Positions 49,565 through 59,294 of a stretch of DNA of 64,000 bases are shown here, in pieces. The notes under the pieces are model-generated. The model ran no database searches, was not told the DNA's origin, and saw only the letters and a program-made list of their open reading frames with translations. The stretch covers positions 1-64,000 of the forward strand of contig CAXTUB010000010.1 of NCBI GenBank assembly GCA_964247385.1, in the 5' to 3' direction. Positions within the stretch are counted from its first letter, which is position 1. Every line of letters starts with the position of its first letter. Position numbers and translations under genes: made by a program. This stretch comes from TMP-86 sp964247385 (GTDB taxonomy: Bacteria > Pseudomonadota > Gammaproteobacteria > Steroidobacterales > Steroidobacteraceae).

Positions 49565-51027
49565 GCGTACTCCGAAGGTCTACGCAGATGCCAATCGCTG
49601 AGCTGCTGATACGCGTGCGCCACGCTCAGCAAGCGGCTTTCCGAAAAATGCGGGCCAATGATTTGCAGCCCCATCGGCAAGCCATCGATGAAGCCGCACG
49701 GCACCGAAATCGCCGGCAGCCCCGCGAGATTCGCACCGATGGTGTAGATGTCATTGAGATACATGGTCACCGGATCATCCACTTTCTCGCCGATGGCAAA
49801 CGCGGGCGTGGGCGTGGTCGGCCCGATGAGCACATCCACTTGTTCGAATGCACGGCGAAAATCATCGGTGATGAGCTTTCGAATCTGCTGTGCTTTCAAG
49901 TAATACGCATCGTAGTAGCCCGCGGACAGCACGTACGTGCCGGTCATGATCCGCCGCTTGACTTCGGCCCCGAAGCCCTCGCCGCGCGAGCGCTTGTATA
50001 AATCCATCAAGTCGCGCGGCTGCTCGCAGCGATAGCCGAAACGCACACCATCGAAACGCGACAAGTTGGATGAGGCTTCCGCCGGCGCTACGACGTAGTA
50101 CGTCGGCACCGACAGCGGCAAGTTCGGCAGGCTCACCTCGATGCTCTGCATACCGCGACTCTTCAAAGCCGCAAGCGCCGATTGAATGAGCGCGGCATTG
50201 CGCGCATCGAGCCCTTCGAAGAATTCTCGCAACAAGCCGATCTTGAGACCCGCGAGGTCGTCCGCCCGCAGTGCAGAATAATTGGGCACGGGCTCATCGA
50301 CACTGGTCGAATCGCGTGCATCGAAACCTGCCATGGCCTGCAGCACATGCGCCGCATCGGCGGCGCTGCGCGCGAGCACCCCCGCCTGATCCAAGCTCGA
50401 CGCGAATGCCACCATGCCATAGCGCGAGATGCGCCCGTATGTGGGTTTGATGCCGGTGATGCCCGTGAGCGCGGCAGGTTGACGGATCGAGCCGCCGGTA
50501 TCGGTGCCGGTTGCACACACCGCGAGACCCGCAGCCGTTGCGGCGGCTGAGCCGCCCGATGATCCACCAGGCACCTTGCGCAAGTCCCATGGATTCTTCA
50601 CGGGCCCGTAGAAGCTCGCCTCGTTGGAAGATCCCATAGCGTACTCATCCATGTTGGTTTTCGCCAGCATGACGGCGCCGGCGGCGCCGAGACGCGCGAC
50701 CACGGTTGCATCGTAGGGGGCGATGAAATTATCGAGCATGCGCGAGCCGCAGCTCGTTCTCACCCCTTGAGTGCAGAATAAATCTTTGTGGACGAGCGGT
50801 ATGCCGAGCAACGCACCCGACTCGCCTGACGCACGCCGCTCATCGGCGCGGCGCGCCTGATTCAAGGCCACCTCGCGTGTCGGCGTGATGACGGCGTTCA
50901 GCACAGGATTCAAAGACTCGATGCGCGCGAGAAAATGTTCGGTGAGCTCGACGCTCGACACTTGCTTCGATCGCAACCGCGCAGCGAGTGCGTCGATGGA
51001 CGACCAGTGCAACGCCTCGGCGCTCAC
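49561..51027 (-). CDS. gatA: Asp-tRNA(Asn)/Glu-tRNA(Gln) amidotransferase subunit A
   Basis: GatA is the glutaminase of GatCAB and supplies ammonia. The 488-aa amidase-signature enzyme has the Ser-cisSer-Lys triad: Lys in GIPLVHKDLFCTQGV, and the two Ser in KVPGGSSGGSAAATAAGLAVCATGTDTGGSIRQPA. The C-terminus GLPAISVPCGFIDGLPMGLQIIGPHF is typical. It sits between gatC (six bases upstream) and gatB (four-base overlap). Confidence 0.97.
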   Translation of the reverse strand: MSAEALHWSSIDALAARLRSKQVSSVELTEHFLARIESLNPVLNAVITPTREVALNQARRADERRASGESGALLGIPLVHKDLFCTQGVRTSCGSRMLDNFIAPYDATVVARLGAAGAVMLAKTNMDEYAMGSSNEASFYGPVKNPWDLRKVPGGSSGGSAAATAAGLAVCATGTDTGGSIRQPAALTGITGIKPTYGRISRYGMVAFASSLDQAGVLARSAADAAHVLQAMAGFDARDSTSVDEPVPNYSALRADDLAGLKIGLLREFFEGLDARNAALIQSALAALKSRGMQSIEVSLPNLPLSVPTYYVVAPAEASSNLSRFDGVRFGYRCEQPRDLMDLYKRSRGEGFGAEVKRRIMTGTYVLSAGYYDAYYLKAQQIRKLITDDFRRAFEQVDVLIGPTTPTPAFAIGEKVDDPVTMYLNDIYTIGANLAGLPAISVPCGFIDGLPMGLQIIGPHFSESRLLSVAHAYQQLSDWHLRRPSEYA

Positions 51028-51033
51028 TCGAGC

Positions 51034-51324
51034 CTACTCGAGGACGCGCGGCACGACGTACAGCGCCGCCTGCACCTCGGGCGCATTGCGCTGATACTTC
51101 TCGTGCTGGTCGTGCTCAGTGACGACGTCGTCTCGCATGCGCTGATGCAGATGCTCGAGCGGATGCGCCATGGGCACCACGTTTTTCGTGTCCACCCGGG
51201 CAAGCGCCGCGACGAAATCAACGATGGCCGACATGCTCTTCACGTACGCAGGCATCTCGGCATCGGTCACTTGCAGACGCGCGAGGTGCGCAATCTTGTC
51301 GACGTCATCGCGAGTCAGACTCAT
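51034..51324 (-). CDS. gatC: Asp-tRNA(Asn)/Glu-tRNA(Gln) amidotransferase subunit C
   Basis: GatC is the small belt subunit that stabilises GatA-GatB. The 96-aa protein begins MSLTRDDVDKIAHLARL, the standard GatC opening, and ends near VPRVLE. I use the ATG at 51324 for this reason; the frame extends to 51393 without sense. It is the first gene of the gatCAB operon and diverges from mreB. Confidence 0.95.
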   Translation of the reverse strand: MSLTRDDVDKIAHLARLQVTDAEMPAYVKSMSAIVDFVAALARVDTKNVVPMAHPLEHLHQRMRDDVVTEHDQHEKYQRNAPEVQAALYVVPRVLE

Positions 51325-51399
51325 AAGAGGAACAACGAGCTCGAGTGAGAGGTGCATCGAAAAACAAGAAATCGAAGCGCGGGGATCATACACGTTGCC

Positions 51400-51428
51400 T
51401 TGTACTATGTCGCATCGGTTGCTACATT
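51400..51428 (+). promoter_or_regulatory. Candidate sigma-70 promoter of mreB
   Basis: TTGTAC (51400-51405) and TACATT (51423-51428) are spaced by 17 bases, 31 bases before the mreB ATG. Each hexamer matches the consensus at about four positions. The placement in the gatC/mreB divergent spacer is right, but the match is moderate. Confidence 0.4.
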
Positions 51429-51459
51429 ACGTCAACTTTTTTGTCCGCAAAAAAACCCT

Positions 51460-52503
51460 ATGTTCAAGCGCCTTAGAGGTTATTTCTCCAATGACCTCTC
51501 AATCGACCTGGGCACTGCCAACACGTTGATCTACGTGCGCGAACGGGGCATCGTTTTGAATGAGCCTTCGGTGGTCGCGGTCCAGGACGAGCCGACTCGC
51601 GGCGGAAAAATCATCGTCGCGGTCGGCGTCGATGCCAAGAACATGATCGGCCGCACACCAGGACACATCATGGCGGTGCGGCCGATGAAAGACGGTGTGA
51701 TCGCCGACTTCACCTACACCGAGCGCATGCTCCAATACTTCATCAAGAAGGTGCATGGCAATCGCTTCCTGAGTCCGAGCCCGCGCGTGCTGGTTTGCGT
51801 TCCCTTCGGCTCGACGCAAGTCGAGCGCCGCGCCATCAAGGAATCAGCGGAAGGCGCCGGCGCACGGAGTGTGGACATTGTGCCCGAGCCCATGGCGGCG
51901 GCCGTCGGCGCGGGGCTTCCCGTGCAAGAAGCGCGCGGCTCCATGGTGCTCGATGTGGGCGGCGGAACGTCCGAGGTGGCTGTCATTTCGTTGAACGGCA
52001 TCGTGTACGCGGCGAGCGTGCGCATCGGCGGCGACAAATTCGATGAAGCCATCACCAATTACGTGCGCCGCAATTATGGAATTCTCATCGGCGAGGCGAC
52101 GGCCGAGCGCATCAAGCTCGAGATCGGCTCGGCGTATCCAGGCCAGCAAGTGCGCGAGATCTCGGTGAAGGGACGCAACTTGTCCGAAGGCGTACCGCGA
52201 AGCTTTACGCTGAATTCGAATGAGATTCTCGAAGCGCTGCAAGAGCCGTTGCAGGGCATCGTCGGCGCAGTGAAGCAAGCGCTCGAGCAAACGCCGCCCG
52301 AGCTCGGCGCGGATGTCGCCGAGCGGGGCATCGTTCTCACCGGCGGCGGCGCGCTGCTGCGCGACATCGACAAATTATTGATGGAAGAGACGGGGCTCCC
52401 GGTGGTCGTCGCCGACGATCCGCTGACCTGCGTGGCGCGCGGCGGCGGCAGAATTCTCGAACTCACCGAGGAGCACGGACCCGGCATTTTCGGTTTGGAG
52501 TGA
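51460..52503 (+). CDS. mreB: Rod-shape-determining actin homologue MreB
   Basis: MreB polymerises at the membrane and guides the elongasome. The 347-aa protein opens with FKRLRGYFSNDLSIDLGTANTLIYVRERG (amphipathic N-terminus and phosphate-1 loop), then VCVPFGSTQVERRAIKESA, MVLDVGGGTSEVAVISLNGI (phosphate 2) and IVLTGGGALLRDID (adenosine motif). The ATG 51460 is chosen from the conserved N-terminus. It leads the mreBCD-mrdA-rodA-mltB-rlpA run. Confidence 0.98.
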   Translation: MFKRLRGYFSNDLSIDLGTANTLIYVRERGIVLNEPSVVAVQDEPTRGGKIIVAVGVDAKNMIGRTPGHIMAVRPMKDGVIADFTYTERMLQYFIKKVHGNRFLSPSPRVLVCVPFGSTQVERRAIKESAEGAGARSVDIVPEPMAAAVGAGLPVQEARGSMVLDVGGGTSEVAVISLNGIVYAASVRIGGDKFDEAITNYVRRNYGILIGEATAERIKLEIGSAYPGQQVREISVKGRNLSEGVPRSFTLNSNEILEALQEPLQGIVGAVKQALEQTPPELGADVAERGIVLTGGGALLRDIDKLLMEETGLPVVVADDPLTCVARGGGRILELTEEHGPGIFGLE

Positions 52504-52559
52504 TGCTGCGCATTAGCGGCAGATCGACGCTTGCTTGCGGCACGCTGCGCTGATCCTTC

Positions 52560-53489
52560 GTGGCACTCTTCCGTAGTCCCGATACGTCCGGGCGGGTCAC
52601 AGCGCTGTTGTTGCGCTGTGTGCTTTATGCCGTCGTGTCATTCGCGCTCATCGTGGTCGACAAGCGCTACGACCATCTCGGCAGAATTCGCCAATATCTA
52701 TCCATCATCGGCTACCCCATTCAGGTCGCGGTCGCAAGCCCGTTTCGCGGCTATGCGTGGTTTCGCGAGAGCGTCAGCACACGCGACACGCTGCGCTCCG
52801 ACAAGGCGCGGCTCGAGGATGAGTTGCGCGCCGCGCATTTCAAGCTGCAGCGTTACGCGGCGCTCGAGTCGGAGAACGCGCGATTGCGAGGGCTCGCCGA
52901 TCGCACTTCCGCGCTGACTTCTCGCTTCGTCGTCGGACGGATCATGCAAGTGGATCTAGATGCCTTCCGCGAGCGTGTGCTCGTCGACAAGGGCGCGCGC
53001 GAAGGCGTGTTCATCGGGCAAGCCGTGCTCGATGCGGGCGGTGTATTCGGGCAAGTCACGCGCGTCGGCGAGTTGACGAGCGAAGTCATTCTGGTGAGCG
53101 ATGCGACGCACGCAGTGCCGGTGCAAGTCAACCGCACGGGGTTGCGCACGGTCGCGGTCGGCACGGGAGACAGTACGCTGTTGAAGTTGCCCTATCTACC
53201 GACCAGCGCCGATGTCGTCAAAGGAGACGTCATCGTCACGTCCGGACTCGGCGGCGGCTATCCGCCGGGGTATCCCGTGGGCACGATCACCGAAGTGCGG
53301 CGCGATCCCGCGCAGTCGCTGGCGGACGTGAAAGTCGCGCCCGCGGCGGCGCTCGACCGAGCGCGCGAGCTCTTGTTCGTTTTCCTGAAGGAGTCGGCCG
53401 CGCAAGCTTCCGTCGCGCAAGCCGATGCGCACACGCCGACCCCGATGCAGTCCGCGCAGACCCCTTCGCCGAGCGCACCGCCCCGATGA
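52560..53489 (+). CDS. mreC: Rod-shape-determining protein MreC
   Basis: This 309-aa bitopic protein links MreB to PBP2 in the periplasm. One membrane helix (about residues 15-35) is followed by a coiled coil (RDTLRSDKARLEDELRAAHFKLQRYAALESENARLRGL) and two beta domains with GVFIGQAVLDAGGVFGQVTRVGELTSEVILVSDATHAVPVQVNRTG. The tail from about 285 is Ala/Pro/Ser-rich and disordered. The start is GTG at 52560. It overlaps mreD by four bases. Confidence 0.95.
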   Translation: MALFRSPDTSGRVTALLLRCVLYAVVSFALIVVDKRYDHLGRIRQYLSIIGYPIQVAVASPFRGYAWFRESVSTRDTLRSDKARLEDELRAAHFKLQRYAALESENARLRGLADRTSALTSRFVVGRIMQVDLDAFRERVLVDKGAREGVFIGQAVLDAGGVFGQVTRVGELTSEVILVSDATHAVPVQVNRTGLRTVAVGTGDSTLLKLPYLPTSADVVKGDVIVTSGLGGGYPPGYPVGTITEVRRDPAQSLADVKVAPAAALDRARELLFVFLKESAAQASVAQADAHTPTPMQSAQTPSPSAPPR

Positions 53490-53962
53490 TGCGTGACAGC
53501 CGTTCCAAAGCCTTGCCCATCGGCATCGGCGTCGCGCTCGCTCTCGGCCTCGCCCTCATTCCGCTGCCCGAAGTGCTCGATGCGTTCCGGCCAGACTTTC
53601 TCGTGTTGGTGGTCTTGTATTGGTCCATCGCGGCCCCCATGGCTGGCGGCTTGGGTCTCGCTTTCGGCGCCGGCCTTGCACTCGACGTCATTCAAGGCGT
53701 GGTCCTCGGACAGCATGCACTCGCTCTCGTGCTCATCGCCGCTTACGCCACGCACCTGCGTTTACGCCTGCGAGTCTTCCCCATGCTGCATCAGACCTTG
53801 AGCATCTTCGCGTTGCTCGCGGCGTATCAGTTCATTCTGTTTTGGGTGGATGGCGCCACCGGCAATCCCGTCACCACGTTCAGCCGTTGGCTCGCGCCCG
53901 TCACCAGCGCGTTGTTGTGGCCATTCGTATACGGCGGCGTTCGCCGCTCGTCGGATCGTTAG
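53486..53962 (+). CDS. mreD: Rod-shape-determining membrane protein MreD
   Basis: This 158-aa integral membrane protein has about five hydrophobic segments. Family signs are RPDFLVLVVLYWSIAAP, GLALDVIQGVVLGQHALALVLIAAYATHL and LLWPFVYGGVRRS. It couples to mreC by a four-base overlap and ends six bases before mrdA. It acts in the elongasome with MreC and RodA. Confidence 0.92.
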   Translation: MMRDSRSKALPIGIGVALALGLALIPLPEVLDAFRPDFLVLVVLYWSIAAPMAGGLGLAFGAGLALDVIQGVVLGQHALALVLIAAYATHLRLRLRVFPMLHQTLSIFALLAAYQFILFWVDGATGNPVTTFSRWLAPVTSALLWPFVYGGVRRSSDR

Positions 53963-53968
53963 AATCTC

Positions 53969-55969
53969 GTGCCGCGCAACGTTCGCATCAAGGATCACTG
54001 GGCTGAGCAGCGCATCTTCACGGTCCGCAGCATCGTCGCCGGCGTGCTCGTGCTGCTCGCGTTGTCGAGCGTCGCGGCGCGCCTGTTTTACTTGCAAGTG
54101 CTTCGCCACGATTATTACGCCGAGCTTTCGCAGGGCAATCGAGTTCGCATCGACCCCATTCCGCCGAGCCGTGGACTCATCTTGGACCGGCACGGCGTGG
54201 TGCTTGCGGAAAACCTGCCCGCATTTCAAATCGAATTGATTCGCGAGCAAGTGGGCAAGACGAGCGAGCTCGAAGATACCCTCGCGCGTCTGGCAGCCAT
54301 CAATCTGGTGGAGAAAGCCGATCTGGCTGCCATCAAGCGCTCCATCCTTTCGCACCGGGTCTACGAAAGCGTGCCTGTGAAATTGCAGCTGAGCGATGAA
54401 GAGATGGCTCGCTTCGCCTTGCATCGGCACGAGTTCACCGGCGTGGATATTCGCACGCGCCTCACACGGCACTATCCTTTCGGCAGTCTCGCGGTTCACG
54501 CCATTGGCTACGTCGGCGCCATCAGCGAGCAAGACCTGAAGCGCATCGACACAGCCGAATATGCAGGCACCACGCTCATCGGCAAGCTGGGAGTCGAAGG
54601 CTCATATGAGCGCGAGCTGCATGGCAAGTCGGGCTATCGGCAGGTGTTGGTGAATGCCGCCGGCCGGCCGGTGGAAAAGCAAGGCGCATACGCGGTGCAT
54701 CTGGAAACCCACGCGCCGGTCTCGGGTCACGACCTGGTGCTCGCGCTCGATGCACGCGTGCAGCGCGCCGCGGAAGAAGGCCTGGGCGCGCGCCGCGGCG
54801 CCGTGATTGCCATCGAGCCCAAGAGCGGCGAAGTCATCGCGCTCGCCAGCACTCCGGGTTTTGATCCGAACGGTTTCGCGCGTGGGCTGTCCCTCGCGCA
54901 GTACGATCAGTTGCAGAACGATATCGACAAGCCCCTGTTGAATCGCGCGTTGCGCGGCGCCTATCCTTCAGGCTCCACCATCAAGCCGGCCATCGCGCTG
55001 GCTGGATTGACCTATCACCTCGTCGATCCGGCGCGCCCGCATTTTTGCGCCGGCGTGTTTCAGCTGCCGGGGAGCCGGCTGCAGTTTCGCGAGGGAAAAA
55101 CCGGGCGTCACGGCAACGTGAACCTCGAGCAGGCCATCGCCAAATCGTGCGACGTGTACTTCTATGGATTGGCGGCCACCATCGGAGCGCAGCGCATCGC
55201 CGATTTTCTGGCGCCATTCGGTTATGGCGAGTTGACCGGCATCGACATCTCCGGCGAGAAGTCCGGAATTTTGCCGTCGCCCGAATGGAAGAAAAAAACC
55301 TTCAAGCGCAAGGAAGACCAGGTGTGGTTTCCCGGCGAGACCGTGAACTTTGGGGTCGGCCAGGGTTATTTGCTCGTCACTCCGCTGCAACTTGCGCACG
55401 TGGCTTCCGTGCTCGCGGCGCGCGGCAAGAGCATGCGGCCGCATGTGGTGTCGATCGTGCGCGACTCCGGCGTGTCGGAGCGGCGCGTTGATCCAGTTGC
55501 GAATACCCGCGTGACGGGCGTGAGCGATGCGGATTGGGACATCGTGCTCAAGGGCATGATCGGCGTGACCAAGTACGGCACCGCGGCGTACACGGCAGGC
55601 AAAGATGCGCTTTATACCATCGCGGGCAAGACAGGCACCGCGCAAGTCTTCACGGTGTCGCGCGCGGAGCGGCTGACCGACAAGGTATCGGAACGTCTCA
55701 AGGATCATTCGTGGTTCATTGCCTTCGCGCCGGCGGAAGCGCCGAAAATCGCGGTCGCGGTTCTGGTCGAGAACGGCGGTTTCGGTTCCGCCGTTGCGGC
55801 GCCCATCGCTCGACAAGTCATGGATGCATGGATCTTGGGGCCGAACGCAGGAAAGCCCGAGCCTGCCAATGCGGCGGAAGGAAGCGAGCCCGGCGATGTG
55901 GAATCTGCGCCTGCCACGACTCCGCCGGCAACGCCGGGCCCAGGCAACAATCCGAGGCCCGTCACATGA
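53969..55969 (+). CDS. mrdA: Penicillin-binding protein 2 (elongation transpeptidase)
   Basis: This class B PBP crosslinks lateral-wall peptidoglycan. The 666-aa protein has one N-terminal anchor (IVAGVLVLLALSSVAARLFYL), a pedestal domain with RGLILDRHGVVLAEN, and the transpeptidase motifs SxxK in YPSGSTIKPAIA, SxD in KSCDVYFYGLA and KTG in IAGKTGTAQV. The tail (~30 aa) is Pro/Ala/Gly-rich. GTG start at 53969. It overlaps rodA by four bases. Confidence 0.97.
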   Translation: MPRNVRIKDHWAEQRIFTVRSIVAGVLVLLALSSVAARLFYLQVLRHDYYAELSQGNRVRIDPIPPSRGLILDRHGVVLAENLPAFQIELIREQVGKTSELEDTLARLAAINLVEKADLAAIKRSILSHRVYESVPVKLQLSDEEMARFALHRHEFTGVDIRTRLTRHYPFGSLAVHAIGYVGAISEQDLKRIDTAEYAGTTLIGKLGVEGSYERELHGKSGYRQVLVNAAGRPVEKQGAYAVHLETHAPVSGHDLVLALDARVQRAAEEGLGARRGAVIAIEPKSGEVIALASTPGFDPNGFARGLSLAQYDQLQNDIDKPLLNRALRGAYPSGSTIKPAIALAGLTYHLVDPARPHFCAGVFQLPGSRLQFREGKTGRHGNVNLEQAIAKSCDVYFYGLAATIGAQRIADFLAPFGYGELTGIDISGEKSGILPSPEWKKKTFKRKEDQVWFPGETVNFGVGQGYLLVTPLQLAHVASVLAARGKSMRPHVVSIVRDSGVSERRVDPVANTRVTGVSDADWDIVLKGMIGVTKYGTAAYTAGKDALYTIAGKTGTAQVFTVSRAERLTDKVSERLKDHSWFIAFAPAEAPKIAVAVLVENGGFGSAVAAPIARQVMDAWILGPNAGKPEPANAAEGSEPGDVESAPATTPPATPGPGNNPRPVT

Positions 55970-57105
55970 TCTCCGACGATTTCTCTGAGTCGCGTGCGCG
56001 CCGTACCCTGACGGCGGGTGCGCGCACTCTGCGCGCGTTGCGCCTGGATGGTCTGCTGAGTGCCGCGCTCGCCGCGGTGGTCATCATCGGGGTGTTCGTC
56101 GTGTACAGCGCATCGGGGCAGAACTTGCGCATCATGGAGCATCTCGGCGGCAACCTGGCCATCGCGGTGGCGGCCCTGCTCGCCATCGCACGCTTCGCGA
56201 CACCTCATTACCTGCGGCTGGTCTCCCCCATCGCGTACGTACTCGGCGTGGTGCTGTTGATCGTCGTCGACTTCACGGGTCACATCGGCAAAGGCGCGCA
56301 GCGCTGGCTGGATTTGGGTGTGTTTCGCTTTCAACCTTCGGAAATCATGAAGCTTGCAGTGCCCATGGCCTGCGCGTGGTACATGCACGAGCGGCCACAG
56401 CCGCCGCGCGTGAAAGATCTGTGCATCATGGGATTGCTCATCGCCATTCCCACGGCGCTCATCGTCAAGCAACCCGACCTGGGCACGGCGCTTCTCGTTG
56501 CGACGGCGGGCCTCATCGTCATCGTGCTGGCGGGGTTGCCCTACCAAATCATTCTGGGCGCCATTCCCCTCACCGCGCTCGCCGCTTGGCTCGGCTGGCG
56601 CTTCATTCACGACTATCAGCGCCAACGCATCCTCACGTTCCTCAATCCGCAGAATGATCCGCTGGGCACCGGCTATCACATCATTCAATCTCAAATCGCC
56701 ATCGGGTCGGGCGGCGTGTTCGGCAAAGGCTATATGAACGGCAGTCAGGCGCAGCTCGAATTCTTGCCGGAACGGTCCACCGATTTCATCTTCGCCGTGG
56801 TGGGAGAGGAATTCGGATTATTGGGACAGCTCCTGGTGCTGACGTTGTACGGGGTCATCATCGGCCGCGCCATGTATCTGGCCATGCAAGGGCAGGACAC
56901 GTTCTCGCGGCTGACCGGCGGCGCCATCGCACTCAGTTTTTTCGTCTACGTGTTCGTGAATTCGGGCATGGTGAGCGGCATTCTGCCCGTGGTGGGCGTG
57001 CCTCTCCCATTGATCAGTTACGGCGGCACATCGATGGTCACGCTGCTCGCCGGCTTCGGCATCCTCATGTCGCTGCATTCACATCGCAAGCTGATGCGCT
57101 CGTGA
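55966..57105 (+). CDS. rodA: Rod-shape-determining protein RodA (SEDS glycosyltransferase)
   Basis: The SEDS polymerase works with PBP2. The 379-aa protein has about ten membrane segments. Blocks seen are GVFVVYSASGQN, GAQRWLDLGVFRFQPSEIMKLAVPMACAWY, KQPDLGTALLVATAG, FLNPQNDPLGTGYHIIQSQIAIGSGGVFGKGYMNGSQAQLEFLPERSTDFIFAVVGEEFG (catalytic loop) and LPLISYGGTSMVTLLAGFGILMS. The ATG is inside the mrdA stop (ATGA). Confidence 0.97.
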   Translation: MISDDFSESRARRTLTAGARTLRALRLDGLLSAALAAVVIIGVFVVYSASGQNLRIMEHLGGNLAIAVAALLAIARFATPHYLRLVSPIAYVLGVVLLIVVDFTGHIGKGAQRWLDLGVFRFQPSEIMKLAVPMACAWYMHERPQPPRVKDLCIMGLLIAIPTALIVKQPDLGTALLVATAGLIVIVLAGLPYQIILGAIPLTALAAWLGWRFIHDYQRQRILTFLNPQNDPLGTGYHIIQSQIAIGSGGVFGKGYMNGSQAQLEFLPERSTDFIFAVVGEEFGLLGQLLVLTLYGVIIGRAMYLAMQGQDTFSRLTGGAIALSFFVYVFVNSGMVSGILPVVGVPLPLISYGGTSMVTLLAGFGILMSLHSHRKLMRS

Positions 57106-57127
57106 GCGGCATGGCCGGACGCAGCGC

Positions 57128-58207
57128 ATGCCGATGAAGACTCCGCGCGTAAGCCGGGTGGCCTGCGCCCTCGCCGCCTCGTTCGTCTTTGCGCTCGTTG
57201 CCTGCGAGCGCGCACACGCCATGGATATCCGCCGGCCCGAAATCCGTCAGTTCATTTCGCGCCTGGTCAACGCAGGGCTCGACCGGCAGCGCGTTACGGC
57301 GCTGCTGGCTTCTGCGCAAAGTCAGCAAGCCATCATCGACGCCATGAACAAGCCCGCGGAAAAATCCAAGCTTTGGTACGAATACCGGCAGATTTTTCTG
57401 ACCGAAAGCCGCATTCGCGACGGCGCGGAATTCCTGTTGGCGCATATGAGCGAGCTTCGTCGAGCGCAGCAGCTGACCGGCGTGGAACCCGAATACGTCG
57501 TCGCGATCCTGGGCGTCGAAAGCAAGTACGGCAAGCAAACAGGGCGTTATCGCGTGCTGGATGCGTTGGCGACCCTGGCTTTCGATTATCCGCCGCGATC
57601 CAAGTTCTTCACCGATGAGCTGGAGAAATTTTTCGCGCTTGCGGCGCACGATCAAATCGAAATCTCCGCTGCAACGGGCTCTTATGCCGGCGCCATGGGC
57701 GCGCCGCAATTCATGCCATCGAGCTACCTGCGTTTCGGCGTGGATGGCGACGGCGATGGCCGTGTGGATCTTTGGCGAAGTTGGCCGGACATCTTCGCGA
57801 GCATCGGCAACTACTTCAAGGAAAACGGGTGGCAGCCCGGTCAGCCGGCCATGGCCGAGGCAAGCGTCGAACCCTTGCTGAGTGAGGGTCTCGACGGACG
57901 TAAATTCACGCTTGGCCAGACCGTCGCCTCGCTGCGCGCGCGGGGCATGAGATTCGATGCGCCGCTCGCCGCAGAGGCGCCGGCCTTTGCTGTTGCGGTC
58001 GATGGGTACGATGGCCTCGGCTGGCGCGCCGGGTTCAAAAATTTTTATGTGATCACGCGCTATAACCGCAGCGCTTTATACGCGATGGCGGCCATCGAGC
58101 TGGCCGCCGCCGTGCGTCGCGCCGCACAGCTTCCGCAAGCGCCGGTTCCTGCGCCGATCGTGGGAGCGGCGGTTCTCGACTTTGCATGGCTGCCGCGTGA
58201 TGAATGA
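57128..58207 (+). CDS. mltB: Membrane-bound lytic murein transglycosylase B
   Basis: This GH103 lytic transglycosylase cleaves glycan strands. The 359-aa protein has a signal with lipobox-like FALVAC. Catalytic Glu is in VAILGVESKYGKQTGRYRVLDALATLAFDYPPRS; GSYAGAMGAPQFMPSSYLRFGVDGDGDGRVDLW and IFASIGNYFKENGWQ follow. It lies 22 bases after rodA, a classical grouping. The position of the lipobox makes lipoprotein status likely but not certain. Confidence 0.95.
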   Translation: MPMKTPRVSRVACALAASFVFALVACERAHAMDIRRPEIRQFISRLVNAGLDRQRVTALLASAQSQQAIIDAMNKPAEKSKLWYEYRQIFLTESRIRDGAEFLLAHMSELRRAQQLTGVEPEYVVAILGVESKYGKQTGRYRVLDALATLAFDYPPRSKFFTDELEKFFALAAHDQIEISAATGSYAGAMGAPQFMPSSYLRFGVDGDGDGRVDLWRSWPDIFASIGNYFKENGWQPGQPAMAEASVEPLLSEGLDGRKFTLGQTVASLRARGMRFDAPLAAEAPAFAVAVDGYDGLGWRAGFKNFYVITRYNRSALYAMAAIELAAAVRRAAQLPQAPVPAPIVGAAVLDFAWLPRDE

Positions 58208-59246
58208 TGCGCGCCGCGCGTCTCGCGGCGCCGCCCGGGGTGCGCTGTGCGCGCTGCTCGCAAGTTGCAGTATCACGGCGCCGCGCGAAACTGCCTTGCC
58301 CACTCCGGCCCCACCCCCGACACCCGCGCCGGCCGAGCCGGCCGCTTCGAGCGCTGCGGCCTCGACGGCCTCGAGCGGCACGTTCGATCCCTTTGCGGTG
58401 CCGGATGCCCTGCCCAAGTTCGAGCCGCGCTCACGCCGCGGCAATCCGCCGTTCTACGACGTGTTCGGCAGGCGCTACTATGTCATGTCGTCGAGCGCAG
58501 GCTACGTCGAGCGCGGCGTGGCCTCCTGGTACGGCCCGGGGTTTCACGCCGAGCTCACCTCGGTGGGCGAGAAATACGACATGTATGGTATGACGGCCGC
58601 CCACAAGACTCTTTCCCTCCCCACGTATGTGCGCGTCACCAATCTACAGAATCAACGCAGCGTCATCGTGCGCGTGAATGATCGTGGACCGTTCGTGAGC
58701 ACGCGCATCATCGATCTTTCGTATACCGCCGCGGCCAAGCTCGACATGCTGAAGAACGGCACTGCATTCGTCGAAGTGCGGGCGATCGATCCATCGGCCA
58801 ATCCACTGGTCGGCATCACTCCGGTGACCTCGGCCATTTTGACTGGCTCACCCGCCGCGCCCTCCACCTCGAGTGACCCTGCGACGCCGCAAGGCGCATT
58901 GCTGAAACCTGCGATGCCACCGCCGGCACCCACGGCGGCGCCAGCGATTCCCGCAGGTGCGCCGCCCATCGACGCGCGGCCCGCGCCTCCGGCCGCCGCA
59001 CCGGCGCGCGCGCTTTTCGTGCAGGCCGGAGCGTTCGTACGGCGCGAGAATGCGCAAAGGCTCGCCACTCGACTGAACGCCGGACGTTACGGCACCGTGT
59101 CGGTGGTCGAGGCGACCGTGGCGAGCCGGCATGTCTATCGCGTGCGTGTCGGTCCCATCGCGAATGTCGCGGCCTTCGATCGTACGGTCAAAGCACTGGA
59201 AGGCGCGGGTATCGCCGATGCGCAACTGGCCCCGGACGAGCCATAA
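58200..59246 (+). CDS. rlpA: Septal ring lytic transglycosylase RlpA (with SPOR domain)
   Basis: This ~348-aa lipoprotein (lipobox CALLASC) has a double-psi beta-barrel (VERGVASWYGPGFHAELTSVGEKYDMYGMTAAHKTLSLPTYVRVTNLQNQRSVIVRVNDRGPF) with the conserved catalytic Asp in NDRGPF, then a ~90-residue Pro/Ala linker, and a C-terminal SPOR domain (FVQAGAFVRRENAQRLATRLN...RVRVGPI) that binds denuded glycan. The ATG 58200 overlaps the mltB stop by eight bases; the two are translated together. Confidence 0.95.
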   Translation: MNDARRASRGAARGALCALLASCSITAPRETALPTPAPPPTPAPAEPAASSAAASTASSGTFDPFAVPDALPKFEPRSRRGNPPFYDVFGRRYYVMSSSAGYVERGVASWYGPGFHAELTSVGEKYDMYGMTAAHKTLSLPTYVRVTNLQNQRSVIVRVNDRGPFVSTRIIDLSYTAAAKLDMLKNGTAFVEVRAIDPSANPLVGITPVTSAILTGSPAAPSTSSDPATPQGALLKPAMPPPAPTAAPAIPAGAPPIDARPAPPAAAPARALFVQAGAFVRRENAQRLATRLNAGRYGTVSVVEATVASRHVYRVRVGPIANVAAFDRTVKALEGAGIADAQLAPDEP

Positions 59247-59294
59247 CGCAGTGGCCGCGACTTGGCAGCAGAGTAGACTTTCCTTTCAACCCGA